Shown here in pieces: positions 1-6,808 of a stretch of DNA of 12,583 nt. Positions within the stretch are counted from its first letter, which is position 1; each line of letters begins with the position of its first letter. The position numbers were made by a program, and so were the translations under genes. A model generated the notes under the pieces. That model made no database searches and was not told the DNA's origin. It saw only the letters and a list, made by a program, of their open reading frames with translations. Source of the stretch: Caldilineae bacterium (GTDB taxonomy: Bacteria > Chloroflexota > Anaerolineae > J102); NCBI GenBank assembly GCA_011176555.1, contig DUEF01000276.1, forward strand, positions 1 to 12,583. The letters are read 5' to 3'.

Positions 1-1
1 C

Positions 2-745
2 ATCGCTGCAGGCCCGGCGCGCGATTTCTTCTTCGCTGCCAGCGACCGCTACGAAGTGCTCAGCGAGACCGTGGGCGAAACCACCGTCAACGCCTACGCC
101 ACACCCAATCTGGCCGACGAAAACGCCTTAGCCCTGCGCTACGCCACCGACGCCCTCAAAATCTTCAGTGAACGCTATGGCCTCTATCCCTACACCGAGT
201 TGGACGTGGTGGGAACGCCTACCCTGGCCGGCGGCGTTGAGTATCCCGGACTGGTGGTTGTGGCCCTCTCCATTTACGATCCCGACCTGCAGTTTTTCGA
301 GTCCGCCACCGCACACGAGGTGGGACACCAATGGTTTTACAACATGGTCGGCAACGATCAGCTCGACGATCCCTGGTTGGACGAAGCGCTGACGCAGTTC
401 GTCACCATGATGTACTACAATGATGTTTATGGCGTTCAGGGCTACGCGAAAGCGCGGGCAGGCATGAATGGCCGCTGGTCGCGACTCGATTATGAGGACA
501 TCCCCATTGGACTGCCGGTCGCCGCCTACAGCGACCAGGAATACGGTGCAATCGTTTATGGCCGCGGGCCGCTGTTCTTCGAGGCGCTGGCGCAGGAAAT
601 GGGCATCGAGACCTTCGAGGCGTTCCTGCGCGACTACGTTGAGACCTACAAATGGGACATCGCCACGCCCGAGGGCCTGCAGGCGCTGGCGGAGCAGCAC
701 TGTGAATGTGATTTGACGGCGTTGTTTGAGGAATGGGTGTATTGA
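2..745 (+). CDS. M1-family zinc aminopeptidase, C-terminal part (5' partial)
   Basis: The reading frame is open from base 2, so the gene starts outside the window; a GTG at 56 is inside the gene and is not a likely start. The M1 (gluzincin) zinc site is complete: HEVGH at 314-328, then exactly 18 residues to the third ligand Glu (383-385, in WLDEALTQF). Upstream is GGVEYPG, the position of the M1 substrate-binding GxMEN-type loop. Downstream, the Tyr in VYGRGPLFF is the likely transition-state tyrosine. The family removes N-terminal residues from peptides using one zinc ion. The protein ends shortly after the catalytic domain (EEWVY), so no long ERAP-like C-terminal domain is present. No signal peptide can be judged because the N terminus is missing. 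Family call is firm; substrate and location are unknown. Confidence 0.93.
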   Translation: MAAGPARDFFFAASDRYEVLSETVGETTVNAYATPNLADENALALRYATDALKIFSERYGLYPYTELDVVGTPTLAGGVEYPGLVVVALSIYDPDLQFFESATAHEVGHQWFYNMVGNDQLDDPWLDEALTQFVTMMYYNDVYGVQGYAKARAGMNGRWSRLDYEDIPIGLPVAAYSDQEYGAIVYGRGPLFFEALAQEMGIETFEAFLRDYVETYKWDIATPEGLQALAEQHCECDLTALFEEWVY

Positions 746-835
746 GGAAAGTGCGAGGCATTTCAGCCTTGGCGAACTCCTTCAAGTAGCCGGTCGGAAC
801 GCGTAGATGCCTGTATGCGAAGTCAAGTTCCGAAT

Positions 836-865
836 TTGATAAAATCTAGTTCGGTGTCGTATAAT
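836..865 (+). promoter_or_regulatory. sigma70-like promoter of the marR operon
   Basis: TTGATA at 836-841 (5 of 6 to the consensus -35) lies 18 bp before a perfect TATAAT at 860-865. Transcription would start near 872, giving a leader of about 38 nt before the ATG at 910. The rest of 746-835 holds no gene. An imperfect hairpin with arms around GCGAGGC and GCCTTGGC overlaps and follows the aminopeptidase stop (743-779) but has no T-tract, so it is not called as a terminator. Confidence 0.7.
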
Positions 866-871
866 TCGTCA

Positions 872-884
872 TGTGATTATCACA
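872..884. promoter_or_regulatory. perfect palindrome at the predicted start point, likely MarR operator
   Basis: TGTGAT-T-ATCACA is an exact 6-bp inverted repeat around a single central base. It begins 7 bp after the TATAAT box, over the expected +1. MarR-family repressors commonly bind short palindromes overlapping their own promoter, so this is the best candidate autoregulatory site. A CRP/FNR-type regulator (TGTGA...TCACA half-sites) is an alternative, although CRP sites have a wider spacer. Confidence 0.55.
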
Positions 885-909
885 CCCATCACCAAATTGA
901 GTTGACGAC

Positions 910-1449
910 ATGAACCACGAACACCAACAAGTCTTCGCCAGCATGATGGCGGGGCACGGCATCACCGAGATGCACGGCCTCGACCTGATGCGCCAGATCA
1001 AAATGCTTTCGCATCTGTATGGAATGCTTATTTCCTCTCACATGCGAGATGCTCAATTATCCGGCTCGCGCTGGCGATTGCTGTTGCACCTCCACATGGC
1101 CGAACAGATGGAACAGGCGTCGCTTTCGCCCACCGAACTCAGCCGTATGCAACACGTCACCAAGAACACGATCAGTTCGCTGTTGCGCTCTCTGGAGGAG
1201 CAAGGCCTGATCGAGCGCACCCTCGATCCCAAAGACCGTCGCCAATTCAAGATCCGTCTCACCGACGAAGGCCGCGAGCTTATCCGCAAGTCTACGCCCG
1301 AGCATGTGGTTTATCTCAACCAACTTGCCAGGGATCTGACGCCGGACGAGGTCACTCAACTCGGCGAGTTGTTGCACAAACTGCGCGTTTCACTGACGCG
1401 TCACGGCGACCTGCCCGACACGTATTGCCAGGAAAAATCTAACCCATAG
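910..1449 (+). CDS. MarR-family winged-helix transcriptional regulator
   Basis: A 179-aa protein, somewhat longer than the usual 140-160 because of an N-terminal extension. Residues about 25-50 look like the dimerisation helix, and the winged helix-turn-helix is at about 72-122: LSPTELSRMQHVTKNTISSLLRSL is helices 3-4, and DPKDRRQFKIRLTDEGREL is the family's diagnostic wing with Asp-x-x-Asp-Arg-Arg. Helices after 130 would complete the dimer interface. It should be a dimeric repressor released by a small ligand or by oxidation; the ligand is unknown. A palindrome at 872-884 suggests autoregulation. It is first in an apparent operon with a membrane methyltransferase and a two-gene exporter, a common arrangement for MarR repressors that control drug or lipid export. 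No clear ribosome-binding site precedes the ATG. Confidence 0.9.
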   Translation: MNHEHQQVFASMMAGHGITEMHGLDLMRQIKMLSHLYGMLISSHMRDAQLSGSRWRLLLHLHMAEQMEQASLSPTELSRMQHVTKNTISSLLRSLEEQGLIERTLDPKDRRQFKIRLTDEGRELIRKSTPEHVVYLNQLARDLTPDEVTQLGELLHKLRVSLTRHGDLPDTYCQEKSNP

Positions 1450-1461
1450 GAGAATTCACTA

Positions 1462-1992
1462 ATGTTCGTTCGTATGTTGCTCTGGATTGTCATGTTGGTC
1501 GGTGGTGGCGCTCTGGGAATCTATTTGGATTTGCAGTGGTTCCGACCTTTGTTCCTGAATCCCATCTTCCATCTGATTACCCTCATCCCTGGCCTGATTT
1601 TGCTGAAACTCGTCATGCAGGTCAGTCGCTACACCGGCCGCTTGTTGGCGCAAAAGGGCCGGGAGGGCGATATCCCCCGCATGGACACAAACAAACTGGT
1701 CACCGAGGGCGTTTATCGGTGCATGCGCCATCCCATGCACCTGGGGCTGCTCTTTTTTCCCTGGGCCGTGGCCTTGATCCTGGGGTCTCCGACTTTTATT
1801 TTGTTCATCGCGCCGTTGGAGATGGTTTTCATGATTGTGCTCATCAAATTGGTCGAAGAGCGCGAAGCCATCCACAAGTTCGGCGACGCCTACCGCGAAT
1901 ATCAAGCGCAAACGCCGATGTTCAGCCTGCGCCCTTCGTGCCTGCGCATGCTGCTGCAAGAGCCGCTGCCGAAACGGGATGTAAAGCGTTAA
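1462..1992 (+). CDS. ICMT/PEMT-type integral-membrane methyltransferase
   Basis: A 176-aa membrane protein. Hydrophobic segments are at about 5-22, 34-54, 93-116 and 117-131. The C-terminal half carries the isoprenylcysteine carboxyl methyltransferase / phospholipid methyltransferase signature: TEGVYRCMRHPMHLG (81-95, with the Arg-His-Pro core at 89-91), then EEREAIHKFGDAYREY (132-147), whose Glu and Tyr residues line the SAM pocket in this family. It probably transfers a methyl group from SAM to a lipid-like or membrane-bound acceptor; bacterial substrates are mostly unknown. An AGGAG at 1448-1452 overlaps the marR stop codon and lies 9 nt before the ATG, so the gene is probably co-translated with marR. 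The same 11-mer AGGAGAATTCA precedes the next gene at 2139. Family call is good; the substrate is not predictable. Confidence 0.82.
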   Translation: MFVRMLLWIVMLVGGGALGIYLDLQWFRPLFLNPIFHLITLIPGLILLKLVMQVSRYTGRLLAQKGREGDIPRMDTNKLVTEGVYRCMRHPMHLGLLFFPWAVALILGSPTFILFIAPLEMVFMIVLIKLVEEREAIHKFGDAYREYQAQTPMFSLRPSCLRMLLQEPLPKRDVKR

Positions 1993-2002
1993 TTACAGCA
2001 TA

Positions 2003-2100
2003 CGTAAAACGTAAGGTGGCGTAGCCACAACCAAATGGCAGCGTGGTGCGTAGTGCGTGTTCCGTCAAGTTAGTATCGAGCGAACGGACCACGCACCACG
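2003..2100. repeat. hairpin-forming intergenic repeat, copy 1
   Basis: About 98 bp starting 10 nt after the methyltransferase stop. It aligns end to end with 12054-12158, with about 11 substitutions and one 7-bp difference (an extra GACCACG unit in copy 2). The right half is an imperfect inverted repeat: CGTGGTGCGT...CCGT at 2042-2065 against ACGGACC...CACCACG at 2084-2100. A shorter GTGGC-GTA-GCCAC palindrome lies at 2016-2028. It separates the regulator/methyltransferase pair from the exporter genes, so the transcript could fold here and change the expression ratio. The rest of the gap (2101-2151) holds the next gene's ribosome-binding site and no convincing promoter. Confidence 0.85.
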
Positions 2101-2138
2101 AATTACGTCATCACAAATCATCAAATCCTTCTCAATTC

Positions 2139-2143
2139 AGGAG
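2139..2143 (+). promoter_or_regulatory. ribosome-binding site that selects a TTG start
   Basis: AGGAG lies 8 nt before TTG 2152 but 20 nt before the in-frame ATG at 2164. The spacing favours the TTG as the start of the first exporter gene. Confidence 0.65.
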
Positions 2144-2151
2144 AATTCATT

Positions 2152-4053
2152 TTGCAAGCATCCATGTCACTTCGTCGGGGCGGAAAAAAGAAGAAGGGGG
2201 TGGGGTTCAAGCCCCTCGGTCGGGCGATCCGCTACCTGGGCCATTACAAACGCATGGCTGTCACCGCCTACGTTTTCCTTTTCATCAGCGTTGGCGCCCA
2301 GCTCATGGTTCCGCAAATGGTGCAGAACGTGCTTGATGCTGTCATCAATGGCATGATCGCCCAACAATTGCAGCAGATTCCCAGCCAGTTCCTGAGTGTG
2401 GCGTTGGGCAAACTGGGATGGACGATGCAGCAATTCGAGACGATCAGCACGAACCCGGAACGAGCGATCTACTGGGCTGGGGCGCTGATTGTTCTTTTTG
2501 CGGCTATCCGCGGCCTTTTCGCCTTCGCCCAGACCTACATGTCGGAGTCGGTGAGCCAACACGTCGCTTTTGATTTTCGCAATGATCTTTTCTCGAAAAT
2601 CCAACGACTTTCGTTCAGCTACCATGACCGCAACCGCACCGGTCAACTGATGGTACGGGCCACCGACGATGTGGAAAAGGTGCGCATGTTCATGGGACAG
2701 GGGCTACTCTTGGCGCTGCAAGCGGTGTTGCTGCTCACAGGAACCCTGATCATCCTCGCTTTGACGAACATGAAATTGACGTTGTTCGTTCTGCCGATTC
2801 TACCGTTGGCGTTTTTGTTGTTCATGGTCTTCGGCGCGATCAGTCAGCCCCTGTTCAGCGAAGTGCAACGTCGTCTATCCGCACTGAACACGATCTTGCA
2901 GGAGAACATGGCCGGCATCAAAGTGGTGAAGGCTTTTGTGCGCGAGCCGCAAGAACAGAAACGCTTCGATGATGCCGCCGAATCGCTGATGAACCAACAA
3001 ATCCGGGTCAGCATAATTTTCAGCTTTATGTTTCCGGTCGTTTTCTTGCTGGCGAATCTGGGGCAAGCGGTGGTGCTGTATTTCGGCGGGGTGCAACTGA
3101 TCGACGGAACGCTCAGTTTCGGCGAATGGCAGAAGTTTAGTCTGTACCTGGTCTACGTTTTCTTCCCCATCGGCCAATTGGGGATGATTATCAGCATGAT
3201 GAGTCGGGCCAGCGCTAGCGCCCATCGCGTCTTTGCTATCCTGGATGCTAAAAACGACGTAGTTGATAAAGAAGACGCCAGCGTGCTTCCGCCTATCCGC
3301 GGGGATGTCGTTTTCGAGAATGTGGAATTCCGCTACTATTCGGAAGGCGAACCGGTATTGACTGATGTCAGTTTTGAGGCGAAAGCTGGGCAAATGGTCG
3401 CACTGTTGGGGGCGACTGGCAGCGGCAAAACCACCATCATCAACCTTATCCCTCGCTTTTACGACGCCACCAAAGGCCGGGTGCTCATCGATGGCCATGA
3501 TGTGCGCGATGTGACGTTGGAGTCGTTACGCAATCAGATCGGCATTGTCTTGCAGGAAACGACGCTGTTCGGCGGCTCGATTCGCGACAACATCGCTTTC
3601 GGTCGCCCCGACGCCACGGATGAGGAGATCATCGCCGCCGCCAAGGCCGCCGCCGCTCACGATTTCATCATGGGCTTCCCCGACGGTTACGCCACGCCGG
3701 TGGGTGAGCGAGGCGCAACGCTCAGCGGCGGGCAGAGACAACGCATCGCCATCGCCCGCGCTTTGTTGCTCGATCCACGCATCCTCATCCTCGACGATTC
3801 CACCAGCAGCGTGGATCTTGTCACCGAATACCAGATCCAGCAGGCTCTGGACCGGTTGATGAAAGGACGCACCAGTTTTGTGATCGCCCAACGCATTAGC
3901 ACGGTGCTCAACGCCGATCAGATTTTGGTGCTGGAGCGGGGCCGCATCGTCGCCCGAGGCCAACATGAAGACCTCATGGAAAACAGCCCCGAATACGCCG
4001 AAATTTATTCGAGCCAACTGGTGGAAGACATCGCGCCAGACGCCCAGAACTGA
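2152..4053 (+). CDS. ABC exporter half-transporter with a degenerate ATP site (heterodimer subunit A)
   Basis: A 633-aa type IV exporter half: basic N terminus (RRGGKKKK), about six membrane helices within 36-325, then a nucleotide-binding domain. Motifs: Walker A GATGSGKT (420-427), Q-loop Gln468, canonical signature LSGGQ (524-528) and Walker B ILILDD (544-549). The catalytic Glu is Asp549 and the switch His is Gln580 (IAQR instead of AHR). These changes mark the degenerate-site subunit of heterodimeric exporters such as TM287/288, BmrCD and LmrCD. An unusually long outer loop of about 45 residues (61-105) lies between helices 1 and 2. The TTG start is chosen from the ribosome-binding site; ATG 2164 is the alternative. 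The partner follows after 15 nt. Substrate is unknown; a lipid-like or drug-like compound fits the MarR context. Confidence 0.92.
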   Translation: MQASMSLRRGGKKKKGVGFKPLGRAIRYLGHYKRMAVTAYVFLFISVGAQLMVPQMVQNVLDAVINGMIAQQLQQIPSQFLSVALGKLGWTMQQFETISTNPERAIYWAGALIVLFAAIRGLFAFAQTYMSESVSQHVAFDFRNDLFSKIQRLSFSYHDRNRTGQLMVRATDDVEKVRMFMGQGLLLALQAVLLLTGTLIILALTNMKLTLFVLPILPLAFLLFMVFGAISQPLFSEVQRRLSALNTILQENMAGIKVVKAFVREPQEQKRFDDAAESLMNQQIRVSIIFSFMFPVVFLLANLGQAVVLYFGGVQLIDGTLSFGEWQKFSLYLVYVFFPIGQLGMIISMMSRASASAHRVFAILDAKNDVVDKEDASVLPPIRGDVVFENVEFRYYSEGEPVLTDVSFEAKAGQMVALLGATGSGKTTIINLIPRFYDATKGRVLIDGHDVRDVTLESLRNQIGIVLQETTLFGGSIRDNIAFGRPDATDEEIIAAAKAAAAHDFIMGFPDGYATPVGERGATLSGGQRQRIAIARALLLDPRILILDDSTSSVDLVTEYQIQQALDRLMKGRTSFVIAQRISTVLNADQILVLERGRIVARGQHEDLMENSPEYAEIYSSQLVEDIAPDAQN

Positions 4054-4068
4054 GCAGGAAGACATTTC

Positions 4069-5988
4069 ATGCACACAACCCGTTTATTGAATCAGGAAAC
4101 CCTCAAACCGAAAAGCGTGGGCGCGACGCTGAAACGCCTGGGCGCGTACTTTGCCAGGTACAAGCTGGCATTGCTGGGCATTGCCTTGCTGCTCATCCTC
4201 GGAACCTGGGCGCAGGTCACCGCCCCTGAACTGATCGGACAGACGGTGGATTGCTACATTACGCCAGCGATTGCCGGCGGTATCAGCCCCCAGGGCGGCG
4301 CCCCCGAAATGATGCAACAGATGGGAGGAGAATCGGCCGCGCAAACGAACTGCTGGTACAATCCCCTACCCCCGACCACCACAACCACCGGATACATACA
4401 AGCCTTGGGGATGCTCGTCCTACTCATCGTGGGACTGTATGCGCTCGGCTCCATAACTGGCGGATTACAGTTTTACCTGATGAACTGGGCGGGACAGCAT
4501 GTTCTGCGCGAATTGCGCACCGAGATATTCGAACATGTTCACAGGTTGTCGTTGGGTTACTATTCCAAAAATGAAGTTGGGGATGTGATGAGCCGCATCA
4601 CCAACGACACCAATACTATCGAGCAGGTCATGGGGTTTGCCCTGATTCAGGTTCTTAGCGGCGCTTTGCTGCTGGCCTGGATCGTTTACAAAATGTTTAG
4701 CCTGAACTGGGCGTATGCGCTGATCAGCATCTCCGTGCTGCCGCTGATGATTATCGCCACTGTGTGGTTTAGCAACCAGGCGCGCAAGGCCTTTCGTGTG
4801 ACGCGTTCCGAGCTAGGCAATATCAACGCCGAACTGCAGGAGGGTATCTCCGCCGTACGTGAGGTGCAGGCCTTCAGTCGCGAGGGCGTCAATATCGAAC
4901 GATTCCGTGAGAGCAACGCCGCTAATCGCGATGCCAACATCAAAGCCATCAGCTACACCTCGGCTCTGGCGCCCACCCTGGAAGCGCTGGGATTCGTCGC
5001 CATCGCTGTGGTCGTGGTGGTCGGCGGCATCATGCTGCTCAAGGGCGCTGCGCTGGGTGGATCCGTGGTCTCTCTGGGCCTGATCGTCACCTTTTTGGGC
5101 TACGCCCAACGCTTCAATCAACCCATCCGCCAGATCAGCGTGATGTGGACAAATATCCAGAACGCCATCGCCGGCGCCGAACGCATTTTCGAGATTATCG
5201 ATGAACCTATCGAAATCATCGAAAAGCCCAACGCCAAAGCCCTGCCCGCCATTCAGGGAAAAGTGGCATTCGTCGATGTTTGGGCCGAATACAATCCGGG
5301 CGAGCCCGTGCTCAAGGGCATCAATCTGCTGGCCGAGCCAGGACAAACGGTCGCCATCGTGGGCCCGACCGGCGCCGGTAAAACCACCATCATCAACCTC
5401 ATCCCTCGTTTCTACGACGTCAGCAAAGGGGCCATTCGCATCGATGATTTCGACGTGCGAGATGTGACGCTTCCCAGTCTGCGCAGTCAGATCGGCATCG
5501 TGTTGCAAGACACGTTCCTCTTCAGCGATACGGTGATGAGCAACATCCGCTTCGGTCGCCCCGACGCCACGGATGAAGAGGTTATCGATGCGGCCCGATT
5601 GGCCCATGCCGACAGTTTCATCGAACGCCTGCCCCAAGGCTACGATACGGTGCTGGGCGAGCGCGGAAGCGGGCTCAGCCAGGGACAGCGGCAGTTGCTC
5701 GCCATCGCCCGCGCTGCTCTCTCGAACCCGCGCATCCTCATTCTCGATGAAGCCACTAGCAGCGTCGACACGCGCACCGAACGCTTGATTCAAGCGGCCA
5801 TGGAAAACCTAATGGCGGGACGCACCACTTTTGTCGTCGCCCACCGCCTGAGCACCATCCATCATGCCGACCAGGTGCTGGTCCTAAACCAGGGTGAGGT
5901 TATCGAACGCGGAGCGCACGAAGCATTACTGGCGCGGAAAGGCTTCTACTACGACTTGTACATGAGCCAGTTCCGGAGAAAGGCGTAG
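4069..5988 (+). CDS. ABC exporter half-transporter with the consensus catalytic residues (heterodimer subunit B)
   Basis: A 639-aa partner of the preceding gene; AGGAA at 4056-4060 lies 8 nt before the ATG. About six membrane helices lie within 33-345, followed by the ATPase domain: Walker A GPTGAGKT (432-439), Q-loop Gln480, signature LSQGQ (536-540, one Gly replaced by Gln), Walker B ILILDEAT with catalytic Glu561, and switch His592. The pattern is reciprocal to subunit A: this subunit supplies the working Glu/His and A supplies the intact LSGGQ, giving one active and one degenerate site per heterodimer. The first outer loop is long (about 61-108), rich in Gly, Gln, Met, Pro and Thr, with two cysteines (62, 95) that could form a disulfide. 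It is the last gene of the MarR operon. Confidence 0.93.
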   Translation: MHTTRLLNQETLKPKSVGATLKRLGAYFARYKLALLGIALLLILGTWAQVTAPELIGQTVDCYITPAIAGGISPQGGAPEMMQQMGGESAAQTNCWYNPLPPTTTTTGYIQALGMLVLLIVGLYALGSITGGLQFYLMNWAGQHVLRELRTEIFEHVHRLSLGYYSKNEVGDVMSRITNDTNTIEQVMGFALIQVLSGALLLAWIVYKMFSLNWAYALISISVLPLMIIATVWFSNQARKAFRVTRSELGNINAELQEGISAVREVQAFSREGVNIERFRESNAANRDANIKAISYTSALAPTLEALGFVAIAVVVVVGGIMLLKGAALGGSVVSLGLIVTFLGYAQRFNQPIRQISVMWTNIQNAIAGAERIFEIIDEPIEIIEKPNAKALPAIQGKVAFVDVWAEYNPGEPVLKGINLLAEPGQTVAIVGPTGAGKTTIINLIPRFYDVSKGAIRIDDFDVRDVTLPSLRSQIGIVLQDTFLFSDTVMSNIRFGRPDATDEEVIDAARLAHADSFIERLPQGYDTVLGERGSGLSQGQRQLLAIARAALSNPRILILDEATSSVDTRTERLIQAAMENLMAGRTTFVVAHRLSTIHHADQVLVLNQGEVIERGAHEALLARKGFYYDLYMSQFRRKA

Positions 5989-6026
5989 GTGATCACGTCG
6001 GGGGCCGGCGTCCCCTGAAATTGGGC

Positions 6027-6079
6027 CGGTTGCAGAACCGATCCGGTCTTTGACAATCCTCCGCTGCAAGCGGTAGGAT
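6027..6079. promoter_or_regulatory. candidate thioredoxin promoter with palindromes
   Basis: A perfect TTGACA at 6050-6055 is 18 bp before TAGGAT (6074-6079, 4 of 6 to the -10). The spacer and -10 are filled by a near-perfect inverted repeat: ATCCTCCGCT (6056-6065), GCA, then AGCGG-T-AGGAT (6069-6079), with one extra T. Just upstream is CGGTT-GCAG-AACCG (6027-6040). A palindrome between -35 and -10 is typical of MerR-type control, but a 10-bp RNA hairpin from the upstream operon would look the same. No other strong promoter is visible between the exporter and thioredoxin. Confidence 0.4.
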
Positions 6080-6101
6080 GGTGACGACTTTGAAACCGTA
6101 T

Positions 6102-6170
6102 CATTGCCCGAGGGGCGGGGGACGCACAGCACTTGATTCATAGGGGTGCATTCATCGCCTCGCGGCAATG
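6102..6170 (+). promoter_or_regulatory. long inverted repeat in the thioredoxin leader
   Basis: CATTGCCCGAGG begins at 6102 and its near-complement CCTCGCGGCAATG ends at 6170, giving a 12-bp stem with one bulged base that encloses 44 nt. The enclosed part is G-rich at 6112-6120 and contains ATTCAT twice (6136, 6150). It ends 26 nt before the thioredoxin ribosome-binding site. It does not match a riboswitch class I recognise. Confidence 0.4.
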
Positions 6171-6196
6171 TCGAATCCATACATGCAGGAAAGCAC

Positions 6197-6202
6197 AAGG
6201 AG
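6197..6202 (+). promoter_or_regulatory. ribosome-binding site that selects the thioredoxin start
   Basis: AAGGAG lies 7 nt before ATG 6210. The upstream in-frame ATG at 6168 has no such site, so it is not used here. Confidence 0.75.
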
Positions 6203-6209
6203 TGACTCG

Positions 6210-6536
6210 ATGACAGCCCCCTTCCCCGTAACCGATCAAGACTTTCAAGCAAAAGTTCTGAACAGTGACATCCTCACCATCACCGACTTTTGGGCGACTT
6301 GGTGTGCGCCCTGTCACTTGATTGCGCCTTTGTTGGAGGAAATCGCCGATGAATACGATGGTCAATTGCAGGTGGCGAAGTTGGATGTCGACCACAACCC
6401 CAACACGGCCATGGCTTTTGGCGTGATGAGCATCCCCACCTTGATCGTCTTCAAGGACGGGCAACCGGTGGATCGAATTGTCGGGTATATGCCGAAGGAT
6501 CGCCTGCTGAGTCGCATTACCCCGCACCTGGCGTGA
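6210..6536 (+). CDS. trxA: thioredoxin
   Basis: A 108-aa single-domain thioredoxin, normal length for the family, cytoplasmic, with no signal peptide. With the ATG at 6210 the key residues fall on the classical numbering: buried Asp26, redox pair Cys32-Ala-Pro-Cys35 (the common bacterial form is CGPC) and cis-proline 76 in SIPT. The central FKDGQPVDRIVGYMPKDRL matches the beta-hairpin and last helix of the fold. It should reduce protein disulfides using electrons from thioredoxin reductase, which is not in this window. An in-frame ATG at 6168 would add 14 residues but lacks a ribosome-binding site and would fall inside the leader inverted repeat. The gene stands alone, converging on phosphofructokinase. 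Confidence 0.95.
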   Translation: MTAPFPVTDQDFQAKVLNSDILTITDFWATWCAPCHLIAPLLEEIADEYDGQLQVAKLDVDHNPNTAMAFGVMSIPTLIVFKDGQPVDRIVGYMPKDRLLSRITPHLA

Positions 6537-6568
6537 TCGCCTAAAACCATCCCCTGGGAGACGTCGCC

Positions 6569-6721
6569 ATGATCTCGGCGAATGAAGTGGTGCTGGTCGC
6601 CTCATGGGGGGCTACCCACTATCTGCTTGATTTCCGCTTCCCTCTGTTTAACCTCAGTTCAGAGTTAGCATCCCTGAGTAGCCTGAAGCAGAGCGAAAGA
6701 CGTATCGAAGGGTGCGCCTGA
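6569..6721 (+). CDS. doubtful small ORF, 50 aa
   Basis: An ATG at 6569 preceded by GGGAG (6556-6560, 8 nt away) opens a 50-codon frame ending in TGA at 6719-6721. The product begins MISANEVVLVASWGATHYLL and ends SERRIEGCA. I recognise no family. The first 30 residues are fairly hydrophobic, but there is no clean membrane helix. It may be a chance ORF or a decayed gene in the thioredoxin-PFK gap (6537-6808), which otherwise holds only the hairpin at 6725-6774. Confidence 0.22.
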   Translation: MISANEVVLVASWGATHYLLDFRFPLFNLSSELASLSSLKQSERRIEGCA

Positions 6722-6724
6722 CCC

Positions 6725-6774
6725 GGAAGACATCCTTGCTATGCGACCTGCGGTCGTCACTCAGGATGCTTTCC
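6725..6774. terminator. nested hairpin between convergent genes, possible bidirectional terminator
   Basis: The outer stem is GGAA (6725) plus CATCCT (6731-6736) pairing with AGGATG (6763-6768) plus TTCC (6771-6774). The inner stem is CGACC (6744-6748) against GGTCG (6752-6756) with a TGC loop. It lies between the convergent thioredoxin and phosphofructokinase genes, where a terminator for both is expected. There is no strong T-tract on either side, so intrinsic termination is uncertain. Confidence 0.45.
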
Positions 6775-6808
6775 CAGACGTGTCTCCGAATTGAGGTTCT
6801 GTTTACGT

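Noticed and set aside
1459..1959. A 166-codon minus-strand frame rich in Gln, His and Asp
   Set aside because: It is antisense to the membrane methyltransferase; the Gln/His/Asp richness is what antisense of hydrophobic codons gives.
4813..5793. A 326-codon open frame on the minus strand
   Set aside because: It is antisense to the second exporter gene, which has complete ABC motifs; the minus-strand product is low in structure and shows no family.
6168..6209. An earlier in-frame ATG for thioredoxin
   Set aside because: It has no ribosome-binding site and overlaps the leader inverted repeat, while ATG 6210 has AAGGAG at 7 nt and puts the active site at Cys32/Cys35.
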